Positions 1-12,500 of a DNA stretch of 64,000 nucleotides are shown here, piece by piece. The DNA lies in NCBI GenBank assembly GCA_033675265.1, contig JAUJYZ010000745.1:77001-141000 (forward strand), given 5' to 3'. Source of the DNA: Actinostola sp. cb2023 (Eukaryota; Cnidaria; Anthozoa; Actiniaria; Actinostolidae). The position numbers and the translations under genes were made by a program. Within the stretch, counting starts at the first letter, position 1. Each line of letters opens with the position of its first letter. The notes under the pieces were generated by a model. It had not been told where the DNA came from, ran no database searches, and saw only the letters and a program-made list of their open reading frames with translations.

Positions 1-1988
1 CCTCGGACGCTGATTATACAGGTTGTAACGAAATATATACATGTATATGATTGGCTACCTCTCTCATGCTAGAATTTGATTGGTTGTTTGTACATAACTT
101 TTGCGCAACTTTTCCGATTTCGGGCAACTTTTTTTATTTCGAGCAACTTCTTTCTTTCTTACAGTGTGACTACACCAACCAAGGCCACCCAAACAAATGT
201 TCATACAAATTATCCAATCACAATTGAGTATTTAAACAATAGAATCTGCACAAATTTTCAAATTTTCGCTTTAGGAGCATATTTCCACAAGAGTGAACAA
301 GAAACAGTTTAAATTGTAGAATTCGACATCATTCTGTTATTCAGCGTCACAAATTTGATTAGAAAATTTGATTCAAAATTTGTTTGGGTGGCCTTGGTTG
401 GTGTAGTCGCACTGTAAACATTTCCACAAATTAATACAAATTAAACAGGCCAATTAAGCACTAAAATTGGTTTATTTCGCTTTATGGGTCATAATACAGT
501 TTGTAAACAGCATGCAGTGTTCAGGACTGGGTTAGTGCATTTGGAGTAGTAGTGCATGGGCTGCCTGTGGTTATTTGAAAAGGTGATTCAGGTGGTCAGC
601 GGTTACTTTTCATAGAAGGCATACTAATACATACATACTAATACATACTACTACATATACATATGGAAAGAAAGAGAGAACAGTGGCTGTATGTGAAATG
701 ATAAAAAAGGATGAAAAACAGAAAGTAAAAAATAAAATGAAATGTGGGTAGAGAGATAGAAAATAAAGGGTACAGGATGATACAGAATATTAAAATCAAA
801 AGATAAAGAATGAATGAAGAAAGGAAATGAAAAATAAGAAGAAAAAAAATTAAATGTATAAATATTTTGCATAGACAGGGAAGGAGAGACTGTGGCAAAG
901 AGGGGAGGAAGAGGAGGGTGGTAGTGTGAAATTGCATTTGCCGCTACAAAAAAGAAAATGTTGTAAATTCCTGTTAACAAGCAATATTATATGAAAAAAA
1001 AGAGAAACCGGTTAGAAATATTCCTTTGATTGGGTAATTAGCATCTTATTATATATAGTAAATACGAAGCAACATTGTAGCAACTTTAAGATTTTTGGGC
1101 AACTTTTGAGCAACTTTCAGAGTTTTGGAGCAACTTTTGAGCAACTTTCTGAGAAATTTTGAGCATTTTTTTAAACAATTTGGAGCAACTTGTGGACAGC
1201 CCTATTCCTATTTGTACATACATCATACAGCTAGTTCTCATTTGATTGACAGCTTAGCAGTAATTTGACTGATTTTGCATCTACATTAGCATATTTTGTG
1301 CTTAAACATGTAATGTATTACTACAACGTTTAGTACAAGTGATAATAAGTACACAAGCATGTAAACAAATTGTTTTAGATTTCATTTTGATGCAGCTTAA
1401 TTAAGTTTAATATACATGTATTTTATATCAAAATGCGCGTACAATTACAGAGCATTAGAATCTGGCGGTAGGTTTTTGATTGACACAATTCCCAAGCGAT
1501 TCAGAGGGATTTTGTGTGCAGCGTATGTCACGCTCTCCTATATCTCTTCAGAGATTTCAGTTCGATTGACTTTGAAGGAACGGAAAATGACGTGGTCAAA
1601 TATATTTAGTTTTGCTTGAATTGCTAGCTTATTCATTCCTTACATATTCGTCTTTTATTTTTTGATGGTAGGTTTTTGATTTTGATTTTAACCGTGCAGT
1701 AAAAAGCAAAAATGTATCAAAATCATTCTGTTTTATCGGATAGACCCGCCGTCGCCTCATCTCCATATGTGAAACAATGACCTTTTGTATAACATAAGTT
1801 TGAGAAGTTCTTTGCCGTTGCAAAATCAGTCCCGAGTTTTATGTTTCTTTATTTCAAAATGTTCAAAAGAGGTTCCCACTCATTATAATAATAATAATAA
1901 CTTTATTTAAGTGTCAAAGTCTTCTAACAGAGCACAAGTGCTCCACTAATCGGGGACACTTTGGTAGTATAGGTCAGGCCACACACGC
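1..1988. other. Gene-free AT-rich flank with one MITE and GCAACTT repeats
   Basis: No supported exon on either strand. Apart from the 160-416 element it holds degenerate GCAACTTT repeats (about 100-150 and 1070-1195), a purine-rich stretch at 660-935, and a (TAA)n-CTTTATTT retroposon-like tail near 1885-1912. Confidence 0.6.
160..416. mobile_element. TA-flanked MITE
   Basis: Ends TACAGTGTGACTACACCAAC and its near-perfect inverse (GGTGTAGTCGCACTGTA), extending about 40 bp on each side. TA at both outer ends fits a Tc1/mariner-type target site. No coding capacity. Confidence 0.72.
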
Positions 1989-2354
1989 CGGGAACTTCTA
2001 GCCTTCGCTCGCATCCAAACTAAACCACGGTATAGTCGGTCTGCGAATCAGTGCAGGATTCCTTGTACTGGACCCCCGGGCCCAGCATAGTAGCACGATT
2101 ATATATAATAGCTTCTGATTGGCTATCGCCAATTCTCATTCTTACGCGTGTCCTGATTGGTTGTGGTACTCGCGCTATGTTTATTTTCAAAATGGCTTCC
2201 ACCTTTACATTTAGCGAGGATATATGGACACAGCATTTACAGCCGACGACAGGTTATAAGAACATTCTTTGAGAAAAACAACGTGTCTGTAAATCCCTGT
2301 AAATCTCCCCACAGACTACGGCAAGTATCTCAGTATGATATTCCAGTATCTTCC

Positions 2355-2735
2355 CAGGGGCGTAGCTAGCCGGACGCCACGACGCACGTGCGTCACTCGA
2401 AAAAAAAAATTTGAATAAAAATGTAGCTTGTTTTAGAAAAAAGTGAAAAGAAAGAAAAAAGTCAAAGAAACAAGCAAATCAAAAATAAAACATTATCACC
2501 CTATGGATTGTAAGTATTAGTTAGTGCATGCATGACATTGTGCTTTTTCAAGCGTTCGTAAAGTAAAGTAGAAGACACGAACGTGTTTTTGGTAAGAGAA
2601 GTGAAGAAGAATCGCTCTGTCTTTGATGAGATTATAGGGGGGAGGGAGTTGGAGGGGGAGGGAGAAGGGGAGGGGGTTATAAATTGAAAGTTCATAATTG
2701 TGCGTCACTCCGAAAAAATCATGGCTACGCCTCTG
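2355..2735. mobile_element. hAT-like MITE nested in the larger element
   Basis: Termini CAGGGGCGTAGC and GCTACGCCTCTG are inverted (one mismatch), and CTTCC flanks both sides (2350-2354, 2736-2740). The CAGRGGCGTAGC end is typical of hAT-like non-autonomous elements, but only 5 bp of target duplication is visible rather than 8. Confidence 0.68.
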
Positions 2736-3466
2736 CTTCCCAGGCCATAGTAGCGGATGTACTGATCCACCGTAAACCTCGTGGTTCAAGTGTTGTTGTT
2801 TCTTGTTGTTGTAATTATTTTATAAATAAATTACTTTTGTAACGTGTCAATCGATTTAGCAGTACTGCTAATTCCCTATCCTTAACGGACGACCAGGTTC
2901 TTTTTATTAGCAATATGGGAATTCAAGCGGAGTATTTGAAAACGATAATGTAATAGAAGTGTCTTGGAATATTTATTTCAGTGCCGCTCGTCGACTCGTT
3001 AACTCGGTGAGTTTGACTACCGATAGGTCGAGCCGGCGAGCCAGTGGCTCGCAATCTATCTTCAGATTGGGCCCTGTATTTTGTAGTCTAGCCATTCTAG
3101 CTATATCTATTGGAGGGGAGGACGAAGAAACGATACAACAAGTCTTAAACGGGAACTATGTTGATGTGTTTGCCGCCGGGTTCACCTGAATGTTTGTTAT
3201 CGACTTCAACACGTTTTTTTCTCAAAGAATACTTTTATAGCCTTTCGTTGGTCTGGATAAAGACTTTCCAATTCAAACTGGTCATGTACGGCTGTAAATG
3301 CTGTGTCCATATATCCTCGCTAAAAGTAAAGGTGGAGACCATTTTGAAAATAAACATAGCGCGAGCTAGTACCACAACCAATCAAGACACGCGTAAGAAT
3401 GAGAATTGGCGATAGCTGTGCTACTGTGCTGGGGGTACAGAACAAGGAATCCTGCATTGATTCGAA

Positions 3467-3651
3467 GACTGACTATACCGTGGCTGACTATACCGTGGCT
3501 GACTATACCGTGGCTGACTATACCGTGGCTGACTATACCGTGGCTGACTATACCGTGGCTGACTATACCGTGGCTGACTATACCGTGGCTGACTATACCG
3601 TGGCTGACTATACCGTGGCTGACTATACCGTGGCTGACTATACCGTGGTTT
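3467..3651. repeat. 15-bp minisatellite (GACTATACCGTGGCT), about 12 copies
   Basis: Near-perfect copies inside the right terminal repeat of the 1989-3688 element. The left arm has one copy of the same motif, so the array arose by local expansion after insertion or during element spread. Confidence 0.95.
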
Positions 3652-3725
3652 AGTTTGGATGCGAGCGCAGGCTAGGAACTTCGTGCCCTACACATTGACA
3701 AAATATAGATATAGGAATTTAAGGA

Positions 3726-4034
3726 GGTGGAGGAGGAGGAGGAGGAGGAGGAGGAGGAGGAGGAGGAGGAGGAGGAGGAGGAGGAGGAGGAGGAGGAGGA
3801 GGAGGAGGAGGAGGAGGAGGAGGAGGAGGAGGAGGAGGAGGAGGAGGAGGAGGAGGAGGAGGAGGAGGAGGAGGAGGAGGAGGAGGAGGAGGAGGAGGAG
3901 GAGGAGGAGGGAGGAGGAGGAGGAGGAGGAGGAGGAGGAGGAGGAGGAGGAGGAGGAGGAGGAGGAGGAGGAGGAGGAGGAGGAGGAGGAGGAGGAGGAG
4001 GAGGAGGAGGAGGAGGAGGAGGAGGAGGAGGAGG
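3726..4034. repeat. (GGA)n microsatellite, about 100 copies
   Basis: Almost pure GGA triplets with a single phase slip near 3910. It generates poly-Arg, poly-Glu and poly-Gly frames that are not genes. Confidence 0.97.
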
Positions 4035-4289
4035 ACTGAAGGAGAAGCTACGAGAAGCTACGCTACTAGTGGTCTTATAGTCAAAGTTGAAGGTTGTTGA
4101 AGTTGAAGAAGAAAAGGAGTACTGATAGTGCTAGCTAAAGGTGAATAAACGAAGGCTACACCACTCTTGACTCGTGTTTTGTTCATTTGTTATTTGATTT
4201 ATGAACTGAGTTTTTCAAATAAAGAACCTATTTTGTTTGTTTATTTTCCACTAGTTGTACTTAGGGACTGTGCAATAATTAGCAGGAGG

Positions 4290-4354
4290 GGGGAGGGGGG
4301 GGGGGGGGGGGGGGGTTGAGAAACGGGGAAAAAAAATGATAAGATAACTTCAAA

Positions 4355-4420
<66 letters not shown>

Positions 4421-4421
4421 A
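4290..4421. repeat. Homopolymer G tract followed by homopolymer C tracts
   Basis: G run at about 4290-4315 and C runs at about 4356-4421 separated by 40 bp. They could fold on each other; lengths may be unreliable in an assembly. Confidence 0.85.
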
Positions 4422-4840
4422 CTACAGAAAAAAAAATAACAGTCTGCCCCCCCTCAAACCGGAGATAAATAACTACCACCCCCCTCCCCCTTCCATAACT
4501 AAAATTACTTAATGAAATTCTTGTCGTTTCAACCATTAGTTTGCATAATAGTCTCATCTGGAAAGAACAATGTTTCAAAGCTCTGTTCCACATATACTGG
4601 AATCTAATTTTGCTAGCTTGTTGTCAATTTGTCCCTTGTTACATTTTACGTATAAGCAGGTAGCGTGCTACTTTCCCATGTACGCACAGAGCCACGAGCG
4701 CCGAAGGCGCGAACTTCTAGTGTGTCAGGCATGCTCCTCCTGGAAATTTTGAAATATAGAGCCTTGGAATCGGCCATTTTCTTCGTTTTCCAGCGGACTT
4801 TCTCGCTACATAATTTTATAAATACATAGTAAAATGTAGT

Positions 4841-5903
4841 CTCCTTCGCACCCATTATTAGACAAAAAGTGTAATAAGTATAGCTAATTACTCGTGCCCA
4901 GGCCTAAGGCCGGCACGAGTCTAGGTTTACAGTCGGTATTTTTTTTGTTGGTATTGGTCGCGAATCTGCAATCGAGTGGGACTGGGAATGAGACCACGCG
5001 ACTTATCAACACGCATCTCAACAGGACGACCTCTTTCTTCGCAAACCTTGTTGGGGGAAAGTTATGTTGTACTGTGAGAAAACACATTTGAACGAAGTAT
5101 GCCTGATACGCTCATCTCACATACAAACGCACACGCCGTTAGCGGTAGACCTACTCTAAAAGATGCAGTCGAGCGTTTTCGGACCAGGTCGTTCCGCGGA
5201 CTCAACGATTTATACGATTCCTTTATCTTCTGAATTTTTCAAACGTGGAATAAAATAACCTTCAATTGAGGAAAATCGGTCGAATAAAAGTACTCCAAAA
5301 TCATCCCCTAACTTCGTATTTTTACATCCAGTCGATTCATCGATTCAGACTATGATCTAGTGATGACGAAACTCGACGACGCTGCTGTCTCTTTGCCTCG
5401 ATGTGCCCGAAAATAGATAATGTCGCTTTGCTTGCTGCATGACGGCATGCCATCACGCGCCGTGAAAACCCGTTTTTAAAAAAGGTATCGGACAATAAAA
5501 TGAAACACATTTCTGAGAAATATAATGATGGAAGTTTATTTTATTCCACGTTTAAACGCGCCTTCGATTATAACGAACAAACGAAGAGCGTTATCAGAAC
5601 CATCTGACCTATGCAACCTCAAGACGTACCAAGTACGTACTGATTCGAGATCTTTATCTATGCGACTCGTACCACAGGCATAGATTATTATCCCGTAGTC
5701 AAGGGACTTGTGTGTTGCTAGAGGCCCATAGTGCGTCTTTCATGATGAACTGCATCTCAGAACGCAATCGCACCAGGGCACGAGTGAACGCTCAATGAGC
5801 GTGTAGTTTCCAAATTGGACAGGCATGTAGTCCTGAGTGTTAATTATAGATGATCGATGATACAATTATAACACTAATAACGCTAATAACGGGTGCGAAG
5901 GAG
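4841..5903. mobile_element. 1.06 kb element with 21-bp terminal inverted repeats
   Basis: CTCCTTCGCACCCATTATTA at the left end is answered by the inverse of CTCCTTCGCACCCGTTATTA at the right end (one mismatch). No transposase frame; non-autonomous DNA transposon likely. No clear target duplication seen. Confidence 0.65.
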
Positions 5904-7249
5904 AATAAGTAAAATGCTGATCACTCATTTTTTTCAGTATTTATTTTGTTTGAGAGACTGTTCACTGGGGCTGCTACTAATTACAATTATACATGTACAC
6001 TGACTGAGGATAAATACACTCCCTAAAGTGCCATTTCCTGGGTTTTTGACTCAGTCAGTTGGACAGCAGACAAATTGTACCGTTTTCCGGAAAATGTTGT
6101 AAACCGATCTGGATCCGCTCCTGACGCATAATGGCAAACTCCGTATATGCGTAAGGGACGCTACGCCCCTGATAAGTTACCAGAATAATAAGTGAAGTTT
6201 ATAGAACGAGAGACCGTGTTTTATCGGCAAATAAAGATCCGAGCCGTAGGCGAAGCAAAGCATTAACTGCTCGCACGTTCGCTGAATAAGTACAGCAGTC
6301 AAACAACACAAAACAAGATAACGGACCATGTACGAACCCGTGATAATTTGTTTAAGCTTGGTCAGTATGTGGATGTGCCCGGGGGTGGGGAATTTCTTAC
6401 CTTTCGTTGCCCCCATATCGTGTGGGGCAAGCCAGGTGTTAAAATGCCCCAATGGGGATTTCGCGATTTTTTTTTTTTTTTACTAATGCCCGGGGGTTGT
6501 CCCGGAGGGGGGAGGGGGGGGATTGGGCATTGCTGGAATTGACTGATGCATTACTCTAGTACTAGTAATCACATTCAAACTCAAGCGAATTCAAAACTAA
6601 ATACATATTCTTCGACCAAATGATCCATAAATTTTATAGCTCAAAATCATATTTGGTTTCCATTTGGTGGGTCTTCTGACTTTTATTTTTAAGTTTTCTG
6701 ATTGTTTTATGTTAATCAGGAGGGAAGCGAAACACCAAATTACAAGCCAACTGCCATGTCTGAGTTCGCATAATAATGAGAATCGCAGTAAGAGGTTTTT
6801 GACTGATTGAAGTCATGTTGATGCCGATGGTTCACAACACGGCTGACCATGTGCTCGCGAAGAACTATCGCTATCAATGCACCTTACTTGACTTTAACTT
6901 TGATTGGGCACAACGCTTCATAATACGTTTGTATTTCTCCGTGAAGTTAACAGGAACTGATATTTCTGATCAGAAAACACGCGTTCACATTATCTATCCA
7001 CGAAACTCTGCCACGAAACCGCCTGGCCATCACTTCAATTCAAATCCTGTAAGTTCACTTCGTTCGGGAAACGCAGTCTAGAATTTTAGATCAAGGTTCA
7101 AAGTAGCGGCCTATGGAATCCCGAGAAGTTGTTGGTATGATAAAATTAGGAATCAGACTCAAAGAAAACTGGATAATCCTGACTTTTATTTGTACATTTA
7201 TTCGGGTCTGTCCGCCTTTTTATTTTTGTCGTGAAACCGGAAATGAAAC

Positions 7250-7400
7250 CGTCATACCGGAAACGTTCTCTGATTGGTCAAATGACCTTCTTTCGCGAAA
7301 AAACTGTTCTAAAAATAACCACACTTGTGAAAACGCTGTGACATAGACCCAGTATGGAGGAGCCCATATAAGTAGGAGCGTCCATGCTGGAACAGCCAAA
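7250..7400. mobile_element. Fragment related to the 37.7-38.1 kb foldback family
   Basis: Shares ACCGGAAA, TGATTGGTCAA, GTTCTAAAAATA, CGCTGTGACA and AAGTAGGAGC blocks in the same order as one arm of the foldback element at 37661-38120. Confidence 0.55.
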
Positions 7401-7906
7401 TACCACGTGGTTGCAAACTAAGAATTGTGGTAAATTGTATCATGTTTCTGTATAAAAACATAAAGAGAAAAAAAAACTTGATTTAACACATACAACACAA
7501 CACAACAAAAATACACTTTCATAAATGAATCAATAAAGTTTTATTCTCACTTGTTTTATACAATAAGTATTGCCTCAAAATGTGTTTTAAATTCATCTTA
7601 ATGACGTTGTACGTCGAATCAATTCATAGATCATAACAAAAGTTAATTAGCTTAAAGCCATTCACAGGAGGGGAGGGGGTATGTGACCTTATTACAACGA
7701 TGTTTTCCATTGGTCATTTTTTATTTTCTTTATTTTTCAAAATAAAAACATTATAGTGTAGATATTCAGCCGCTGACCAAAACTTACCTTGATCCCAGGG
7801 GCTCAAGCTCTTCTGAAATTTCGTAGAGGGAGAGAGGGAGAGAGAGAGAGAGAAAGAGATCTGGGACCAAGGGTAACCAAAATTCGGTACTATTCAAATA
7901 CAAGTC

Positions 7907-8097
7907 AATAGGCGATTTTCATGATGGCATCATATACTACAAGTACCAGAATGCTTTGCCCATTTTCTTTTGTTAGATAATTAGTACCAATCGTCTTACT
8001 ATTCTCATGAGGGAATACAAATCTGAATAAGAAATACAATTTCCAAAGCATTCTGGCACTTGTAGTCATATGACGCCATCATGAAAATCGCCTATTT
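7907..8097. mobile_element. Foldback MITE, copy 1 of 2
   Basis: AATAGGCGATTTTCATGATG and its inverse bound 191 bp; arms of about 60 bp include CAGAATGCTTTG. The second copy lies at 37163-37271. Confidence 0.82.
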
Positions 8098-8939
8098 TGG
8101 AAATTCGAATTGCCATATTTCTGAACATACATTCTTTCTTTTCATTCTGATTGAAATAGTAAAGGTTTACTTGGATTGACTAGAGATATTGCAATACAGA
8201 TGATTGCAAATATGTCAATGGTCAAACTCAAGCAATTCATAATAAAATACAAAGTTGCCATCAAATGTGGTCATGGATTGTATACAAGTTCACTACTGGA
8301 GTGTCCACATCTCATGTAATTCTAAACCACGGTATTCCTAGCTAGTCTATTAGAGGGTTCCTATGGCAACCATCTTACGGGTCACGAACAACGAAATAGT
8401 TTTGAATGAAAAGATATTTCATTTCTCAAGATGGCCGCCGTAGGAACCCTCGGGACTCCAATTTCGAGTTGTCTGTCAACTTCATCCCGCGTTCTCCTTG
8501 GTATTTGTAAATAATTTACACTGAATCGAGGCTAAGACTGAGCATTCGTAAATGCGTGTTTTGTCAATGAGTGCAAAGACGTCTAGACAACTCGAAACTG
8601 GAGTATTGAACAATATCAATATTTCGATTCAATTTCTATTGGTTATTAAATGTCCTGCTTTCTTATTGGTCCACCATTTTGACAACACCGCAGACCGAAT
8701 AATACCGCGGACTCAGGTCATTTTGTTCACGTAAAGGTTGTAGCTAATTTTTCCCATTCATTGTTTATTTTCTTCTAATTTATTCTATCATTCCTTTGCT
8801 TTGAAACAATGAATTGGAACTAGCATTCAAGGGACAAAATACACAGTGGAATTTCAAGGTACGAGATGACGGTGCTCCACTGAACTACAGAATACATAGA
8901 TCATGAGTGCGACGAAATTATCGTGGGTGTCTATAGGTG

Positions 8940-9068
8940 TGGAAGGAGTTAGGGGGGGGGGGGGGGGTACACTGTGTGGAAGGAGTTAGGGGGGGGGGGT
9001 ACACTGTGTGGAAGGAGTTAGGGGGGGGTACACTGTGTGGAAGGAGTTAGGGGGGGGGGGGGGTACAC
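8940..9068. repeat. Minisatellite of GTGTGGAAGGAGTTAG plus variable G run, 4 units
   Basis: Four units end in TACACT after G runs of very different length, so units differ mainly in homopolymer length. Confidence 0.85.
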
Positions 9069-9114
9069 TGAGAAGGGAAGATATAACCTTGTCATCTGGG
9101 CAGCAAGTATAAAC

Positions 9115-9199
9115 TACACAGTCAAACCTATATTAAGCGGTCAAATAGCCAACTGACCGCTTAATAGAGGTGACCGCTTAATATAGGTTTTTCACTGTA
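9115..9199. mobile_element. Short pogo/Tigger-like MITE
   Basis: CACAGTCAAACCTATATTAAGCGG-type left end and a right end closing TTTTTCACTGTA; interior repeats GACCGCTTAATA. Related to the copy at 20765-20970. Confidence 0.6.
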
Positions 9200-9437
9200 A
9201 ATATAAATTTTCAATAAAATGCAATCTTTATAATCCTGATTACTAATACTTCAAACGACTCTTTTAAAACTATTTTACATCAATTCCTGGCCAGAAAAAA
9301 TATAAAAATGGTGGAAAAACACAATTGCGTATTTCTTTGCAGGTAGAATTAATCTGCTTAGCGCTGATTCATATTCTTCGAGATTTTGTTTTTTTAACTC
9401 GGTTATCTTTTAGATAGATCTCTATGTTCAAGGCACA

Positions 9438-9555
9438 TCAGTGATTTGGTAATATTACCAGAGTAAGAACAATTCCAAAGCTCCAGGGAGGGGACGTAGG
9501 GGGAGAGAAGAGTCTTTCTAGCTTGCAGAAAAGATCTAATATTTCTCTCAGTTCG
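9438..9555 (-). CDS. RGS7: Tentative last exon of the R7 RGS gene
   Basis: Acceptor is a T-rich tract ending catttaag. The phase matches exon 15 (AG+C gives Ser) and reads [20 protein letters not shown] then [19 protein letters not shown] and TGA. It completes a 479-aa protein of normal family length. No homology is claimed for the tail, and the real 3' exon could be elsewhere. Confidence 0.38.
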
Positions 9556-12500
9556 CTTAAATGAACAAAAATAAAAAAATACCAATTCTATCAATAATGT
9601 TAATAATTAAATAATCAAAAATTATCTTACAAAATTATACTCCATTTCCAGATTATCACGTCACGTCTTCGAGCCTGCGATGCGAGCTAGATTTTGTAGC
9701 TGTCGTGTTGGAAGAGGGCTGAAAATTGATGGGATTACAAGAGTGAGAAACTATCACAACGGATGTCATCAATGTTTGAATAATCTGTCTCTATATAATC
9801 TGTCTCGTCTTGTGGGTCAGAACAGTACATGTGTTTCTTGGCAGGGCCGAAAGGATATATTTTCGCTTTTCACTGTTCCTGAATCACAAGATGGCTGGGC
9901 TGAAAACCCATAATAAACGCATCTAAGGTCAACATCTTGCTCTTACACAATCATTCACACTACGTTTTTGAACCTGTGAACAAGGCTCTCCAAGAGTAGG
10001 GGGTAAGGGGTAGGGGGAAGGGACTGGAGAGGAGGGGAGAGAACGACCCCCTCCCTTTCCCTCCTCTCTTTCCCCCTCCCCTTTCTCAAAGATTTCAGTA
10101 GTTTTCAAAAGCCCGGTTCACACGTCGACCGCCGGTTTCATATACCAAATCTATAATGACATCAGAGAATATCGCCTAATTCACAGGCACCACAACCATT
10201 TCTTGTGAGACCAATTGTAATAAATATTATAAAATAACTATGATAGAACGCGCGCTCTGATTGGCCAAAGGATGCGGCACAGATATTCTTGCAACAAACA
10301 ACATGCCTTAAAATCATACAGTAATTGTATTTTATAAAAGAAATAGAAAACTTGTCCACTGTGCTCTGTACAGTTTTAGAGCGCGCGGGGACTGATCAGA
10401 ACACTAGAGAAGTGTTGAGAAGAACGACGCGTACTAACACTTCTCTAGTGTTCTGGCCTCGGTTGCACGAAAGGTGAAAAGCGCTATCCACCGGATAAGT
10501 CTTATCCAACGGATAAAACTGATGCAGTTATCCAATAAATTTTATCCGTTGGATAAGACTTATCCGGTGGATAGCGCTATTCACCTTTCGTGCAACCGGG
10601 GCCTGATCAGTCCCTGCGTGCTCTAAAACCGGCTGCACAGGGCCGCACGTGCTCGCATTTTATATTTCAAAGGTTCAAGTAAGAAATACAAAACGTTTTC
10701 CGTGTTTTCAAAGTCTGATGCAAACACGAATGCAAACTCGCATGTGGCTCGGTTTTACACATCAACTCTCGACTTCTCCCAAACCCCCGAGTTTATCAAA
10801 TACATACAACTGTAACGTCATTACCGTGTTTGCATATAGCCTGGTGCAAACACTGGTAACAGCCAATCAGATCACAGGGATTTCTGAATGTAGTTGATAA
10901 ACGAAAACGTAAATGAACGAGATTCCTTTACGTAATAACCACAGGGAGCCCAATAGCCCGCGCGCTTCACCACACCAAAGGTAGCCCATAGCCTCAGAAG
11001 ATATGGTTGGGCTGCCTGTGTCTGGGAATACTCGTACCTTTTCTGTTTGAATGCTGGGGTCTTCATGAGCTCTTTGTATTGATCACTACGTAGAAATCTG
11101 CTATAACTGTCTGACTTCATGAGTTGGAATATATGATCCTGCGCAGCATCAAACATATATCTACCAGGGTGTTTGAGATTGAGTTCTACCTCTTCGTGAG
11201 TCTTGCAGTCCACGTTGATTGGCGATGTTGCATCGTTCGACAAATATTCACTAAAAAAAAAAGAAGGAAATACAGCCATATTACAGACCACTACACATAC
11301 TGTGCTGTAAAGCCGCATCTACACGAACAAGTTTTCCCTGACAAGTTTTCCCTGACAAGTTTTCCCTGACAAGTTTTCCTTGACAAGTTTTCCTTGACAA
11401 GTTTTCCTTGACAAGTTTTCCTTGACAAGTTTTCCTTGACAAGTTTTCCTTGACAAGGAAAAATTGACAATTTTTTGTCATCTACACGAGCAAGTTTTCG
11501 TTGACAAGTTTTCCTTGACAAGGAAAAATTGGCGATGTTTTTATCGTCTACACGAGCAACTTGTCAAGGAAATTTTGCTCGTGTAGATTCGGCTTAAACG
11601 TAAACTTCGAAGACGGGTATCGGTGTGGACACAGCTTCAGAGGCAACGGTATTCAAAAAGAGAAAAAGAAAATACAAGGCATGCAAATAGACAGGAAAGA
11701 CATGTTAGATGTACAAAACGAGGGTAACAGGACACGCGAGAAACGACTGGGATACATTTATTAATTTTTTTTACAAAAAGATCGAGTCTTAGCTCCTGTT
11801 TACACGAGAGAGAGAGATAACCCTCAGCAGTAGGGACAATTCCATTGTTTTATCATCCACAGGGAATATGCGAACAATAGAGTTGACCCTAGTGCTAGGG
11901 TTGAATCTAGCTCTCATGTAAACAGGGCCGAAAGCCCAGTTCAGACGTGGTGCTAATTATGAGCCGTTCTCATTTCAAACAATAGATAATGAGGCGGCTT
12001 CTGAAGTAATTGAGAACGGTTCTTGGAAAGTACGGCGTTTGAACTAGGCCTTAGATTCCAAAGGTTGGCAAGAACGTACTTAAAAATATCAAGGGCTTTC
12101 TCAGGGACATGTTTGACTTGTGTAGCTTTGAGTTGTTCACACGCTAACCAGAACCTGAATCAAAACAATATACTATTAATTAGTACGAAATATCACTATT
12201 TAGTATTAAATCTCGTGCGTCATAGGGCTCCTGCAAGAACAGCGTAATGACTTGTGATCAAAATCTCAATTCTCCTCAAGATTCTTTGATTTTCAAAGGA
12301 GAATTTGGATTTCGATCACAAGTCGCTCACTCTGTTCTCGCAGGGAACCCTTCAATTATTACTTCATTATCATAACAATCACTGTTCCATCCATTCATCC
12401 CTTCGTTCATTCACTCATCTATTAATCCATCCATTCATCCCTTCATTCATCCATCCATCCATCCATCCATCCGTTCATTCATTCATCCATCCATCTATTC

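Larger units (their letters stand above)
1989..3688. mobile_element. Non-autonomous DNA element with about 270-bp terminal inverted repeats
   Basis: The left end (GAACTTCTAGCC...CGCTCGCATCCAAACTAAAC, through GGCTATCGCCAATTCTCATT to the TATATGGACACAGCATTTAC motif near 2220) recurs inverted at 3220-3688. Between the arms lies about 0.9 kb with no recognised transposase, including a nested 381-bp element. The right arm contains a 15-bp minisatellite that is present once in the left arm. Confidence 0.8.
4422..9437. other. Gene-free repeat-rich stretch
   Basis: No exon with splice sites or recognisable protein similarity was found on either strand. Contents that could be identified are listed separately (4841-5903, 7250-7400, 7907-8097, 8940-9068, 9115-9199). 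Between 5904 and 7250 nothing is recognised apart from short T and G runs at 6465-6525. Confidence 0.55.

Noticed and set aside
3659..4080. Poly-Arg/poly-Glu/poly-Gly frames
   Set aside because: Translation of a (GGA)n microsatellite with one phase slip.
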